From Meandrina meandrites (taxonomy: Eukaryota > Cnidaria > Anthozoa > Scleractinia > Meandrinidae), in assembly GCA_963693305.1 (NCBI GenBank), contig OY855903.1, positions 52,475,150 through 52,539,149 on the forward strand: a DNA stretch of 64,000 nt, given 5' to 3'. Position 1 is the stretch's first letter, and the number at the start of each line of letters is the position of its first letter. Positions 1 through 11,823 of this stretch are shown here, one piece after another. A model generated the notes under the pieces. It was not told the DNA's origin. It worked only from the letters and a program-made list of their open reading frames with translations, and did not search any database. The translations under genes were made by a program, and so were the position numbers.

Positions 1-234
1 GCTCAAATTTAATGTTAATTGTTCCAACAGAATAAGTAATATTACTGTAATTTTAACCGTGTTTATAAGCAGTACAGGTTGTACATGTAAACCTGTTTCA
101 GTGTGAGTCATTTACTTCTATGTATAAGTATGTACGTGTAGGATGTGTAGTATGTACATGTAGGATAAACAACAATCTAATCATTTATTTCAAATCAAAA
201 TTATATAAGTAAATTGATTGTGGTGTACAGCTGA

Positions 235-660
235 GTGTGTTCAGTGCCCTGGGAGCAGTTGCTTGCTGGGTACTACATCTTCAGAGGTCTTCAGGAATAC
301 TTAGAGTTCTTCAAAGAGATGATCTCTTTAAAGTGTCCAGGAGGTGAATTGATTAAAAACATGGTGTTGCATAGTAAATTTATTGTCTTTTAAGTTTGCT
401 TTCGTTAGGAAACTAGCTGTTACTTGAGCACTTCCCTCAGTGTTCTCTGGTAAACAAGATAATAATGGCAACTGTTTCGGCGACTGTGTCTTAGTTTTCT
501 CAACAACTTGTTCATTGTATTTAGCAAAAGCCTTATTGCATGCTATTGCTTAGCATTTGTCCTTTTATGCCCCTTTTATTTTTCCAGTTGAAGGCAAACT
601 GTTCGTGTTTTTTATTTTTTATTTTTTTTTGTACTGAATGTATTGAATAAAACTTTGTAA
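235..660 (+). other. possible terminal exon and 3' UTR of an upstream gene
   Basis: One plus-strand frame is open from 235 to a TAA near 392 and reads like coding sequence (it includes WEQLLAGYYIFRGLQEYLEF). A possible acceptor is the CAG ending at 244; the more obvious CAG at 228-230 would put a TGA in this frame. An AATAAA follows at about 646-651. I do not recognise the protein. It may be the last exon of a gene lying left of the window, or chance. The rest of 1-960 is AT-rich and unassigned. Confidence 0.25.
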
Positions 661-689
661 TGTCAACATAACTTTTTGTGGTCGATTGG

Positions 690-800
690 ACACTTATGTC
701 CAGGATTGAATGCGAGTATCGTTTAGTAAGTACTTCATGTTTGACTGGGTTATTTGACATTTCCATTTATTACCTCATATTTGACAGAAATAAGTGTGTT
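690..800. repeat. dispersed repeat copy, also at 54388-54500
   Basis: The stretch beginning with GTCCAGGATTGAATGCGAGT and continuing through AAGTACTTCAT and GACTGGGT recurs, diverged but colinear, at 54398-54500. The two copies lie 53 kb apart in unrelated contexts, so this is an interspersed repeat of unknown class. Confidence 0.45.
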
Positions 801-974
801 CTAGTGAACTATTATTGATGAGGACACTTTGCGATGGGTATTATAAAGAACATGCATCTCATTAGCATTTCATTCCTGGACATATCTGCGGATTCCAGGT
901 TATTACATTTAACAATAATTCCCTTGTGCCTAGTTAAAAATATTTTCTTCTGACCAAGTGTCGCATATTACTGT

Positions 975-1195
975 ATAGCTCTCCCCCTGGATGGAGTAGT
1001 AGTCGATCACAGGGTTAGCTCTAAAGTTACCACTTATTTATACACCTGGGTGGAGGGACTGGGGCACCATGAGAGTAAAGTATCTTGCTTTTTTGTGTTG
1101 TGTTTTTTTAAAAACGCAACACAATGGCCCGGCTAGAGCTCGACCTGGACTGCCCAATCCAGAGTCACTAACCATTTAAGCCACTGCCTTCCTAG
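975..1195 (-). mobile_element. tRNA-derived SINE (Meta-SINE-like), minus orientation
   Basis: Read on the minus strand this has a tRNA-like head (GTGGCTTAAATGGTTAG as a degenerate A box), then a body with GCAAGATACTTTACTC and CTCCACCCAGGTGTATAAAT, and it ends near AACCCTGTGATCGACTA. The same body lies on the plus strand at 58740-59040. The body resembles the central domain shared by many invertebrate SINEs. The copy is diverged and carries a short T/A-rich insertion near 1085-1120. Confidence 0.7.
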
Positions 1196-1199
1196 GCAC

Positions 1200-2200
1200 A
1201 ACATCAATTATTATTGCAGTGTAAAAGATCGACTACAAACACTCTTTCTCATAGTCATGCAAGTACTAAGCATGAAATTATAAGTGGATGTGTAGTATAT
1301 TTGTGTAGTTCCAGAATAAAATCCATACTCCTCCCACAGAAGGGATTGGAAATGCCAGGGGGGATGGGTGGTCTTAAAGACTCATAATGTGTAAAGCTAA
1401 ATCAAAATTTCAAGAGGTATGGGGGTCAGAGGGAAAGTCCCTTCCATTGGGGCAAGGGGGTGGTTGGATATTTTATGGTACAAAACATTTGATTTCTTTG
1501 CTTTAGACAGCCTGTTTCCATTCCTATTAACTGTTACAGATATCAAATTTCCTGGCTACAAAGGAATACTTTGTACACAATTGTATTAAAATCTTATTTT
1601 TCTGCAGATTTAGGGTGCTTTCACACTTATTTTTGGCAAGGATTTGGGGGTAGGGTGGGAGGCTTGGTCTAGGAGCATCCAGTCAGAAGTGGTTTGGCGT
1701 GAGATATTTACGTTCTCAGATTCTCAAGAATGGTGAACGTTTCGGTTATATCCACGCAATATATCACCATTTCTGAATGAGCAAAGAATAATTATCTATT
1801 TTATCTGGACTGGAAGGCCGCCTCCTCCCTCTCCTCCCTCGCTGGAGATAAACTTTCAACGTTAATGTTGCATGCTGGGTAACCCAGCCAACCAAATAGT
1901 GTATTCAAGAAAATGCGGTAAGAACTTTGCAATTTCGGTTTAAAAACACTCTTGGATTGCCATCAATTCTATGTGTCTGTAAGAGAATAGTACAAAAACG
2001 ATTTCAGGAAATCGAAGAAGCTCCGTTTTAGAAGGGTTGTATCGTTTATAACCGGATGCAACTTGCGGGGCAAGATCTACCGTCTATCGACAACAAATGC
2101 CTCTATTAATCTGCGATTTGAACGAACTATATTTTCGTCTCCAACGTGGATATCGGCTGAAGATATACTCATAATTCTCATCTAAAAGTACGACTTGGTT
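1200..2200. other. no gene recognised; upstream flank of the KLHL gene
   Basis: AT-rich sequence without a credible reading frame or repeat that I recognise. The last 200 bases probably hold the promoter and 5' UTR of the KLHL gene, whose proposed first coding exon begins at 2217. No TATA box stands out. Confidence 0.4.
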
Positions 2201-2216
2201 GATCTTCATTGCAGTC

Positions 2217-5200
2217 ATGTCGAAGGAAAATACTTTCGGTGAGTACGTATGTATTATAAGACTGTGTGTATAAAACATTTGTAGTGACATTATTGAACGC
2301 TAATTCCAAAAGCTGTAAATGTTTTCCGTAAGCTTTAAATTGTATACGCTTTAATAGCAACTCTAAACATCGGTCATGTACTTTGATATCGTGGATAAAC
2401 TTGAGTTTTTATGCCGTTCTTCTCTGGATTTAAATAGGCCCACTGGAAACATTTTCATAAACTGTTTTCTGTTGGGCACTGAAATATTTTCTCTTCAAGC
2501 GGTTGTTTACCTTAGATAGTCATAAGTGTTGAACGAGGAGTTCACCTTATGGCAGCTTATGTTTTTAATTAAGAGTTTCTGCACTGTAGAAATGGCAGAA
2601 ATCGACCGAAGTTTATTTACATCGTTTTATATGCTATTTTAGAACGGAGTGTATAGTGTAAAAGCAATGAATTCATTTTGATAGTAAGCCTATTAAAATT
2701 AGGTAACTGAAACATGTCGTGTTTTGGCCCATAAAACTATTTCGCGTCAGAAAGTATTTGTGATCAGGGTCTTTCGCGGCAAACATAATATTGGCGCTTG
2801 CATATACCGTAATTTACAATATGTACACTGTAATTCTTTCCGTTCAAAAAGAAAAAATAATAGTGATTTTTATATGAGAAATTTTGGATCATGTTCAGCT
2901 TACCACATGTAATTGAATAGGAAAATAATTTGTTCGAAGTGCCAGCCCCACATGAAGTACATGTAACTATGCATGCAGAGCCAGATAATTTTATTTTGGG
3001 CCTGACTTGTAAGTTGAATTTAGCTACATGTAAAAAGATGTAGAAGTAAAAAAAAAATGGAAAATTTTTTGTATTTTTTTAACCCCTTGCCTACCAGAGC
3101 CAAACACACTACACACTAAGCAACTGGCGGCCATATTGAATTTTTAATGAGATTCTACATTTGGCTAAGAAATGGCATCTTTTCAGATGAAATATAGTCT
3201 CCTTCGCAGCCGTTTTTAGTGTCGTCACGCAATGCTCCTCCCCACAAACGGCTGCTCACATTCGAACAACATTCCTTTCCTCTGTTTCAACCAATCACCA
3301 TTCGGGTTCCATATTTCGAGAACTGTGCGTGCCAAAGAAATCTAACCAATCATTTTGCTTGTTTTATCTTTGAGTTCATAGCTTTCAAAATAGCGACCCT
3401 TGAAGAAATGTTTCATGTTGTCAGAAAGACATTTCAAATTTCTAGCTTATTGTGGTTTTCAATAACATACGAACTCTGAAATTCAACCTCAACTAACGTT
3501 TTTATATTGGTTTACGGTTTTCGCAACTGTCAACCTTCTAAGTGGACCTCTCAGGAAACACAAGTTAACTTACAGCAAGGTCAAAAGGTCACGTCTGTCA
3601 GCTGTGATTGGTAGATTTCGATCCATTTTGTTTGTTTCTGTTTTTCAAGGTTCGTTGCCTGATGACGGCTGCGGAAAAAAAGTCGTCGAGATTTCGCATG
3701 TTATTGAAAGGCGCAATAAACGCACAGCAAAAAATCTGGAATTGGGAAAATCGTTGAAGAAAGAAAGGATGTTTTTGTCAACCTACCGACGGGTTTCGGA
3801 AAATCTCGGGCTGCAGCATCAGAAAAAGCATACGTGATATCGATCGGAAATTGTAAAAACAATTCGAGGTTTTCTCACGGCATGCAGCTGCAGCGGTTTC
3901 TCCATTGTCACGGTCGTTCTCCATGCTAAATAAGCGTTATGTTCTCGTAAGTTCACGATCCTTGTAGAGTCCCTTCAATTCATGTTTGAGCCCTCCAAGA
4001 TGAATGCCTTTTTGAACATGACAAGTCGTCTTTAGCAAAGCTTTGCAAAGTGAACTCGCTGGTCGCTGAATATTACATGTAAACTGCTCACATTCACATC
4101 CGGACATGAACAAATAACCGCCGGTAAATCGAAATATATAATCTTTTCTTTTTTCTGAACTACAGTGGAGCAAATAAAGCGACGATCACTTTGCAGAGCT
4201 TTCTTTGGCGCCTCATACATTGGAGAAACTCCGATCCTTTGCGCAACACTTGAGTACGCGGGAAAAACCATGTTGATTACATTACCTTGTACTCTGATTG
4301 GTCACATAAGAAACAAAGGGAAAGGAATGTTGTTCAAATGTGAGCAGCCGTTTGTGGGGAGGAGCGTTCCGTGACGACACTAAAAACGGCTGCGAGGGAG
4401 ACTAGATGAAATATTAACGTACACCTAAATTTACCATTTTAAATGAATTCCTCTCCTTTTTCTGCGTTCTCTGACTGTACGGTTGCGTTGTACAGCTCCG
4501 TGGCAAACTCCTTGACCACGTGTATTTGGAGGTTCAAGTTCTTCGATCAATCAAAGCTTTTTCTTTGCCACCTTCTTCTTTTTGTTCAGACTCTTCAGAA
4601 TCACTTGGCTCAAATTCCCCGTGACTTAAACTGCTTACATCGGAGTCATGATCAGATAAAATTTCAGCTAGAGCTTCATCTGTGTCCATTCTGCCTTCAC
4701 ACACGAACAGCCATTTTGTAAATTGTTCAAACAACAAGCAATTTTATTCTGTCAGCGGTCTTTTGAAAGTCGTGCCAGACCTTTCTCAACAACCAGGGAT
4801 GATTTATTCAAGGCATCGCAAACAACCAGGCTCTCAGTAATGTCCTTTGCTGTCCTCGGTCGTTTCATGACAACAGACAGGATGTATATATACGTCCTTG
4901 GTAGGCAAAGGGTTAATTACACTGTATGTAATTTTATTTACCCACATACTGATTTTGGATGCCCTTGCTCAAGAAGGTTATTCCATAGCCTGTGTATAGC
5001 CGTCCCACCCCCCCCCCCCCCCCCTCTAGAAAAATCGGGGAAGGTATAGATCGATGTCTGTGTTGTGCTATCATTAGTTACTGTATTCCATTTCCTGAGT
5101 CAACTCCATGCCCAAGTCACATCCGAGTCTGAGTCAGACGAAATCACTGGTCAGCAGTATACCTTTCAAAGTTTGTCATTTGTTGGATTTTTGGCCTAGA

Positions 5201-8200
5201 TGTGGTCAGTTCTAATCTGGTTCACTTGCAGTTAGTTCCACTCCGGTTCACTTCCAGTTAGTTCCACTCTTGCTTGCTAGTGGTTAGCTTTCATTAATTT
5301 TGTTAGTCAGGGTGACACAATAATTATCATAAATATATAATTAAAAATTTCATTTATTCAGAGAAATAGAGTGTGTTCATGGCTAATGGATAACAGCACT
5401 GCATATCAGGAAAATTGTTTAAAGAAATTCTTCTTACTGACAATTCTCATTCAATTTGCCAGTCCTTGGATTTTTTCTCATTGAAACATTTTCTAAATTA
5501 TGCAGTATGTTATGCACCTTATTCCAAAATGGTGGAAAATACATTATTCTGTCGCTTTCATTTTAATAACTTGGTAACTTAAATGTTTTTTCTGTTGCCC
5601 TCTTATTTGGCTAGACAACCATAGCAAAATGGAAACAAGCCCCCAGCAAGAAGAAGAAAAGGTTGTGATACCACCCTACAGGAGTCCAGAATGTCATAAC
5701 AAGTCTTTCCAAGTTATGAACACTTTACGCGAACAAAATCAACTGTGTGATGTTCTGTTAAAGGCTGGGGGAAATGAGATTCCAGCACACAGGGTTGTCC
5801 TGGCGTCATCCAGTCCATATTTTCTAGCAATGTTCACTGGAGAGCTATCAGAGAGCAGGCAAACAGTTGTAACAATGCGTGAAATTGACAGCCATGCGCT
5901 TGAACTATTGGTCCAGTACGTATATACCGCTGAGATTGAAGTGACGGAAGATAACGTTCAGGTAAAAGAATTATGCAATCAGTACAATTCATGTAACTCC
6001 TAATACCATGAAAAATTCATTAAAAAAGTCTGGCAAGGTGTTATATATCCAATTTAACTTCAATCTTACCTGCAATTTACTTATATTACACTTCCATTAC
6101 ATTCATTTAGTTACTTGTAACATATTTATAGTGTGACTACTTGAACCGGGGGAGCCTGAACAAAATTAATCAATCAGAGTGTTGATTGAAAACAAAGGAA
6201 AGGGACAATTCTTAGCAACGGACCAATGACGTTTTAGGATGCAAACAACCCTAACCCTAAAAGACTGTCCCTATCCTTTGTTTAACAATTAACAGGGTGT
6301 TTAGGGTGCCCTGGTTTGAGTAGTTGCACTGTAATATACATACAAACTAAGAATAATTGGATTGTATAATGTATGTTATCCTGTTACTTAGGTTGGGTTA
6401 GTTGGGAAGCAGTGCAAAAAAAAAATAGGATTAGCTGGAAGAATGGCAAGTGAAAAATGGTGAGCAGCTTGAGGCGAGAGAGCGAAGGAACCACCTGCTT
6501 GCCAGCACACCCCTACCCTCTCTGCTCGCCCTTTTCTTTGCACTGCCCCCAAGTGTACAGAATGCCTGGAACAGGCTACATGTTTTTTGTCTGTTTGCAA
6601 GAAATCTTGTGAACTTTCTTTGTCTCAGTATTATCATTGTTGTCTTTTTAGGTCCTACTTCCTGCAGCTAATCTTCTTCAACTAACAGACGTGCGAGATG
6701 CATGCTGTGAATTTCTCAAAGCACAGCTACACTCTACAAACTGCTTAGGAATCAGAGCATTTGCCGACATGCATTCGTGTGGTGATTTAATGGTCGCAGC
6801 TCACTCATTTGCAGAGAAACACTTCAGTGAAGTTGTCCAGGCTGATGAATTTCTAGCATTACCAAACATCCAAGTAGAAGAACTCATTTCCAGTGACCAG
6901 CTTACAGTTCCTTCAGAAGAAAAGGTGCCATATTACATTATTACATAATAATATTAACATTATTGTAGAGTACAACATAGTTTTACAATACATGCTATCA
7001 TAATTCAGTTTGGTAGCAGGAGGTTCGCTCCCAATCGTGTTCACACCATCCGAGTTCGCACCCAACTTTCAGAGTACACTTACCGTGTTCGCTCCCAAGT
7101 ACACTTACTATCTAGAATATTTCTCATTCTTTTTAAAGCGTGAGAGAAGCGTGACGACGTTAGTGATCGTTGGGGAAAAACTCGAAAAAGGTAGGGAGCG
7201 AACTCGGTGGGAGCGAACTCGGTTGGGAGCGAAACTTGCATCATTCTTCAGTTTCAGTCTGTAACTTGCAGTACAGATGGTCACAAAAATAGTTATTTGT
7301 CGTTGTAATAAATAACTATTATAGAGTGTCCAACCGGTATCTGGGAGGCCATGGGTTGGATTTACGTCAGATTTACGTCAGATTTTTTCTTTGTCCCACG
7401 CTTACATCTTTATCAGTTTTATTGAGAAAGATGTAAATTCTGTTGTCATGTGCATGGGGCAAACAGTCAGATTTTTTCTTTGTCCCACGCTTACATCTTT
7501 ATCAGTTTTATTGAGAAAGATGTAAATTCTGTTGTCATGTGCATGGGGCAAACAAAAAATCTGCATCTCCCCAACAGGATAGGAATTCATGACTTTCCTT
7601 ACCCCAGTTGGATTCTCTAACCACTTAGCTAAAAAAACAACCCACTTACTGTACATGTGTCTACTGGAATAAACACCACCCTCAAATAAGCACTGCAGAC
7701 CTGATGCAGTGCTTATTCGAGGAATTCTGTATAACTAAAAAACCACTACATGTTCCTTTCATCAAAAGTGATGTTCTTCAGTTCAAAGTGATATTATAAT
7801 TATTTCACCGCTCGCCCATTAAAGGGAACCTCCACTCTTGGGACAAGTTGACGTTAAATTGTTTGAAATAATTCCTAATTTCCAAATTTTACAAGACAAG
7901 GGAGAAATAGCATTTAATAATAACAATAAATGATCGATGATAGAAGCACGAAAACTATTTGAATTCCAGGTATTCGAGTCAGTAGTCACGTGGGTGAATC
8001 ACGACCCTGAGCACAGACAAGAGTGTTTGGCCCAACTCATGGAGCACGTGCGGCTGCCTCTGCTGTCACGTGAATACCTCGTGAGCCGCGTGGAGACGGA
8101 ACTGCTCGTCAAGAACAACAACATGTGTAAAGATTTCCTGATCGAGGCTATGAAGTACCATCTGCTAAGCAACGAACAACGGTCATCCGTGCAGTCACCA

Positions 8201-9666
8201 AGGACTCGACCCAGGACGCCGATTGGTTTACCGAAAGTTATGTACGTGGTTGGAGGCCAGGCACCTAAGGCAATACGGAGGTAAATAGAGACAAGAACCC
8301 ACTTAGCAACCAGCACAAGACCGTTTTATTTTCGTTCGTTCGTTCGTTCGTTCGTTCGTTCGTTCGTTCGTTCGTTCGTTCGTTCGTTCGTTCGTTCGTT
8401 CGTTCGTTCGTTCGTTAATTACTTAGTTATTTATCTATTTTACTGAGTCAGTAAGTTAAGTTAATATTTATACAGGAGCATCCAATTTAACGTAGCTAGC
8501 TTTAATGGTGTCCTGATCCAACTTTGTCAGTATGACCACGACACCCTGGAACTTAGTGCGCTACTCTTTACAATAGGTGTGTGGTTCGTTAATGCCATCT
8601 GCTGACTATAACAGTGAAGGTGCAAGAGACGGGGACTACGGTGTATCGTCCTTTTTCGAGAAGACTAGAACATCTGACCATTTGCAGATTTTGCAGTTGG
8701 GATTTTTAACAAATTTCTGTTCTATTTACAATATTTGTTTGCTTATTTATAGTCTCCACAATTAGCACAACAGTGCTAATTGCTCTGTCACTTAAATAAG
8801 GCGATTTATTATTTTGATTTCGCTTCTTTTGTTCATTCGTTTTTAGCGTGGAATGTTATGATTTCAAGGGAGAGAACTGGTATGCTGTCGCCGAGATGAA
8901 CTCCCGTCGTTGCCGCGCTGGAGTTGCCGTCTTGGACGGACTCGTCTATGCCGTGGGTGGCTTTAATGGCTCGCTGCGCGTTCGCACGGTCGACTGCTAC
9001 GACCCCGCGAAAGATCAGTGGCGTCCCGTGGCGTCGATGGAAGCGCGTCGCAGTACGCTGGGCGCAGCAGTAATGAATGGACTGCTTTATGCCATAGGAG
9101 GTTTTGACGGCACAACAGGACTCAACACTTGTGAGGTGTACGATCCGAAGCTGAACGAGTGGCGACCAATCTGCCCGATGAGTACCCGAAGAAGCAGCGT
9201 CGGAGTTGGCGTTTTAAACGGCCTGCTCTACGCCGTCGGTGGGTATGACGGCGCGTCAAGACATTGTTTGAGTTCTGTTGAGTGTTACAATCCTAACACG
9301 AACGAATGGTGCTTGATGGCGGAGATGAGCACCCGTCGTAGCGGTGCTGGCGTCGGCGTGGCGGACGGACTGTTGTACGCCATTGGCGGGCACGATGGTC
9401 CGCACGTGCGCAAGAGCGTAGAGTGTTTCAATCCGGATTTGAATCAATGGCGGCCCGTAAGCGACATGAGCATGTGTCGTAGAAACGCGGGCGTAGCGTC
9501 AGTAAATGGTTTGCTGTTTGTTGTTGGTGGGGACGATGGATCCAGTAATCTGTTTTCTGTTGAAGTTTATAATCCAAGGACAGACCAGTGGGGCTTACTT
9601 TCAACGTTTATGACGATTGGCCGAAGCTATGCTGGCGTAGCCGTTATTGACAGGCCTAATACTTGA
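2217..9666 (+). CDS. KLHL3: Kelch-like protein, CUL3 adaptor of the KLHL2/KLHL3 type
   Basis: Five coding exons join in frame: 2217-2238, 5615-5961, 6652-6924, 7970-8280 and 8847-9666 (stop TGA), giving 590 aa, against 587-593 for human KLHL3/KLHL2. A BTB domain (about residues 40-125, with HRVVLASSSPYFLAMF) is followed by a BACK domain (to about 255, with ECLAQLMEHVRLPLL) and six kelch blades from about 310 to the end. The junction motif VVGGQAPKAIRSVECYDF and the blade motif DMSMCRRNAGV are typical of KLHL2/3. In that family the BTB/BACK part binds CUL3 and the propeller recruits substrates such as WNK kinases for ubiquitination; substrate choice here is inferred. All introns are GT-AG. The 8-codon first exon is a prediction: its donor is GGTGAGT and it joins in phase to exon 2. 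An internal ATG at 5629 is the alternative start. The gene is probably the single ancestor-type copy of the vertebrate KLHL2/KLHL3 pair. Confidence 0.93.
3083..4912 (-). mobile_element. piggyBac relic in KLHL intron 1
   Basis: The element is flanked by TTAA at 3079-3082 and 4913-4916, the target duplication of piggyBac. Its ends are inverted: CCCCTTGCCTACC on the left and GGTAGGCAAAGGG on the right. On the minus strand the ORF from about 4689 down to 4534 starts MDTDEALAEILSDHDSDVSS, an acidic stretch like the N-terminus of piggyBac transposases. Catalytic parts are absent. A MULE-like element (3195-4404) sits inside it; without that insertion only about 610 bp remain, so this is a deleted, inactive copy. 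Confidence 0.7.
3195..4404. mobile_element. MULE-like non-autonomous element, about 120-bp TIRs, nested in piggyBac
   Basis: The left end begins TAGTCTCCTTCGCAGCCG and the right end is its inverted copy with few mismatches; the inverted match runs for about 120 bp. A perfect 9-bp target duplication, GATGAAATA, lies at 3186-3194 and 4405-4413. Long TIRs plus a 9-bp duplication suit the Mutator superfamily. No transposase is visible in the 1210 bp. A 70-bp relative with its own 9-bp duplication lies at 63672-63741. Confidence 0.8.
4983..5050. repeat. short hairpin repeat with poly-C, relative of 43263-43328
   Basis: GTGTATAGCCGTCCC, a C tract, then AAAAATCGGGGAAGG. The same left and right blocks occur at 43267-43312 without the C tract. 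It is probably a degraded palindromic mini-element. The following 5050-5614 is intron sequence with no other feature seen. Confidence 0.4.
6132..6329. mobile_element. palindromic MITE in KLHL intron
   Basis: Imperfect inverted arms of about 80 bp. The left arm begins GACTACTTGAACC, continues through AACAAAGGAAAGGGACA and is mirrored on the right by GTCCCTATCCTTTGTTTAAC and GGTTTGAGTAGTTGC. No coding capacity. Confidence 0.6.
7005..7262. repeat. inverted/tandem motif cluster (GGGAGCGAAC)
   Basis: The 10-mer GGGAGCGAAC or close variants occur in a short tandem run at 7194-7230, and its complement recurs at 7022-7095 on the other side of an unrelated core. It looks like a small inverted-repeat element in KLHL intron 3. 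No superfamily hallmark or target duplication was identified. Confidence 0.4.
7320..7630 (-). mobile_element. SINE-like repeat with an internal 89-bp tandem duplication
   Basis: 7379-7467 and 7468-7556 are near-identical 89-bp direct repeats containing TTTGTCCCACGCTTACATC. Beyond them, 7570-7628 read on the minus strand resembles a tRNA-like head (TTAGCTAAGTGGTTAGAGAA and a degenerate B box). A related body, with GAGCGTGGGACAAACAAA, lies at 26195-26290. It is probably a tRNA-derived SINE whose body was duplicated locally. Confidence 0.5.
8331..8416. repeat. (TTCG)n microsatellite in KLHL intron 4
   Basis: About 21 uninterrupted tetranucleotide units, 50 bp downstream of the exon 4 donor at 8281. 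Such a tract should be length-polymorphic. No role is implied. Confidence 0.95.
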
Positions 9667-10540
9667 GTTGGGTTCCTTGGACTTTTGGCCATTGCCGCCT
9701 TGTTAAGTAAGAGACTGGCAACGCTTACGGAAAGCGGTCTTGAATAGCTCTTTATTTCTAGTAAAAGGTATCTCCCTCTAGCCGTAAACGGTATATGAAT
9801 ATGAAAGTTGCGTGGAAGAGAAAGAAATGATGTCGCAGTCTTACTTACGCAGTCTTTTCCCCGAACTTCAAGCTTTCTTCCTTTATGACATTTGGAACCG
9901 AAATCAGTTGAAGCCTCCCCCCCCCCCCCCATTGATATCGCGCTTGCAATCGACTGTACATAGTTATTTTACGGGATGTATGATGTGATCGAGAAAGCGG
10001 ATAATAATTTATGGGTAGATGTAATAATAAACTACAAGAGAATGTCTTAACAGTGCCGCTACTTGAATCGGTCCACTCTGAAGAAAGTCGATTAATCAAA
10101 AGGTTAATTGATATAAATGGTTGGCGATCTTAAACATACCAGAGACATCGAATCATCCACTGAGACAATAGTTATTTTACTCCCAAAATGAAGCCAGAAA
10201 ACTCGTTTCGTAACGGCCAAACCGAAACTGTTGAAAATTTACAATCGCCACCAACCAACCAAAAAACGACAAGACGAGGTGCGCACTTTTCTGCGACTCT
10301 GCTTGGTTTTCAAATATTGTTTTAAAACTACAAGTTGTATTCTTTAACGTTTTCGGTTCGTTTGCGAGAAAGGTCGCCATCCTCTACTCTCGATTGCTAG
10401 TAAGATTGAGGAATTCTTTCGCGGATTCATGGCTGTTGTTTCTGGTAATAAATTTTGTTTAATTTCTGTCAGGTGTTTAGTATGTCTCAAACTGAGACAG
10501 TTATTCAGGGATGGAGAATATATTTGTGGCGGGAAAAGGC
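9667..10540. other. KLHL 3' flank and spacer
   Basis: The 3' UTR follows the TGA at 9664-9666. A plus-strand AATAAA at 10026-10031 is a plausible polyadenylation signal. A C tract lies near 9917-9930. No further gene is recognised before 10540. Confidence 0.5.
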
Positions 10541-10544
10541 GTGG

Positions 10545-10610
10545 TGGCGTAATGGTAAGCACGCTGGGGTCCAGCTTGAACCCTAGAGGGGGGGGGGGGG
10601 GGGGGGGTTA
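10545..10610 (+). repeat. tRNA-like SINE head followed by poly-G
   Basis: GTGGCGTAATGGTAAGCACG resembles an A box and GTCCAGCTTGAACCC a degenerate B box, followed by a run of about 17 G. It cannot fold as a normal tRNA and lacks an anticodon arm in the right place, so it is taken as a SINE fragment. 10610-11500 beyond it shows nothing I recognise. Confidence 0.35.
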
Positions 10611-11504
10611 TTACCCTGCGCAGTTTCCGTTTTGGGTCAAATCTTTCTTGTGACGCGCGACTTGTCATGGCCTGTTATTGGCTCACCGCTGTCAAAGCAA
10701 TAGCACTCTGGTCCATCGGTTAGGATTTTGGCTATAAAATAAACTTTTGCTCCTTTTATGGCCTTAACTATTGTTTGAGGGAAAGGGACTCCATTGCTCG
10801 TAGGATAATAGTTGGGAATTGCCGACGCGTAGCCAGATCACCGAGCGCGAAAATGGGCTGATTGACGGGTAAGTGATTTGCAGCTGATATGTTGGTAACG
10901 TTCCTTTGCTGTGTTGAGTCGCACATGCACTAACGCCAGCCGAAGTCCGCGTTAAGAGAAGCGACACTGAGCAAACACAACGAACTCGACCATCTGTTTT
11001 GCTTCATACGTAGTCCTTAGTGTCATTGAACTGATCAATTTTCTTTATATATTATTGTTTAGTGGGATAAACATCCCTACGTTTCATCGATGACACCAAA
11101 CCACAATGACTATAAACAACTATTAGCTAGTATAATGACATGTTTCGGTCAAGGTCAAGGACAGGTCACTGCACTAAATTTTACACGCTTCAATGAGCTG
11201 CTCGATACCTGTGCCTTAATTTTAATACTTCAGTTCGAGTCAAATTATGTTATGTACAAGACAGTTTAAACTATTCTCAATTATACAGGTATACTGACAT
11301 GTTTGGTTGAGCAAAACTTCATGAATTTTCAATCACTCACGACGAATACACGATTAAATTTGACACGGTTGAAGTGAGTTCTTCAATACTTGCGTTTTAA
11401 TGCTAATACGTAAGGCCCGGCCAAACGAACGTTGCAGAATGTGAGCAACCTGTTAGATGATGTTGGATCAAGTTTTAAAATGGTCAAATTTTTCTCGTAA
11501 TAGA

Positions 11505-11618
11505 TCAAAAACGAGTGCGAGTTTTTCATCAGGGGTTCCAAACACCGGGAAAAAGATGATTGTTTCGAGGTGTTTGGAACCCCTGATGAAAAACGAAGCA
11601 CGAGTTTTTGAGCTGGCT
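11505..11618. repeat. perfect-stem hairpin in the KLHL/ABCC spacer
   Basis: A 26-bp perfect inverted repeat, including CATCAGGGGTTCCAAACACC, occupies 11521-11546 and 11568-11593 around a 21-nt loop. Imperfect arms extend outward through a CAAAAACTCGTG-like stretch. It is probably a small MITE. A bidirectional terminator role is possible but not supported, although it lies between two convergent genes. Confidence 0.6.
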
Positions 11619-11823
11619 TCTCAAATGCAACAATAGGAAATTATGCAGTCTCAAATTTTTGCCCTTTTCTGTAAGAACGCGATTGCATGCATGATTCATT
11701 AGCGTCACATCCATGAGCGAGGAAGGAGCGGCGTGGTTTAGGAGCCGAAAATGGTTTACGAGGAAGAGAATTAAGTCAAGAAAGCCGTATACCAAAACCC
11801 AGTACCTGGTGACAGTTTCAGTA

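Noticed and set aside
11505..11618. Rho-independent-type terminator between convergent genes
   Set aside because: The window is eukaryotic. The hairpin fits a MITE and lacks the following T run.
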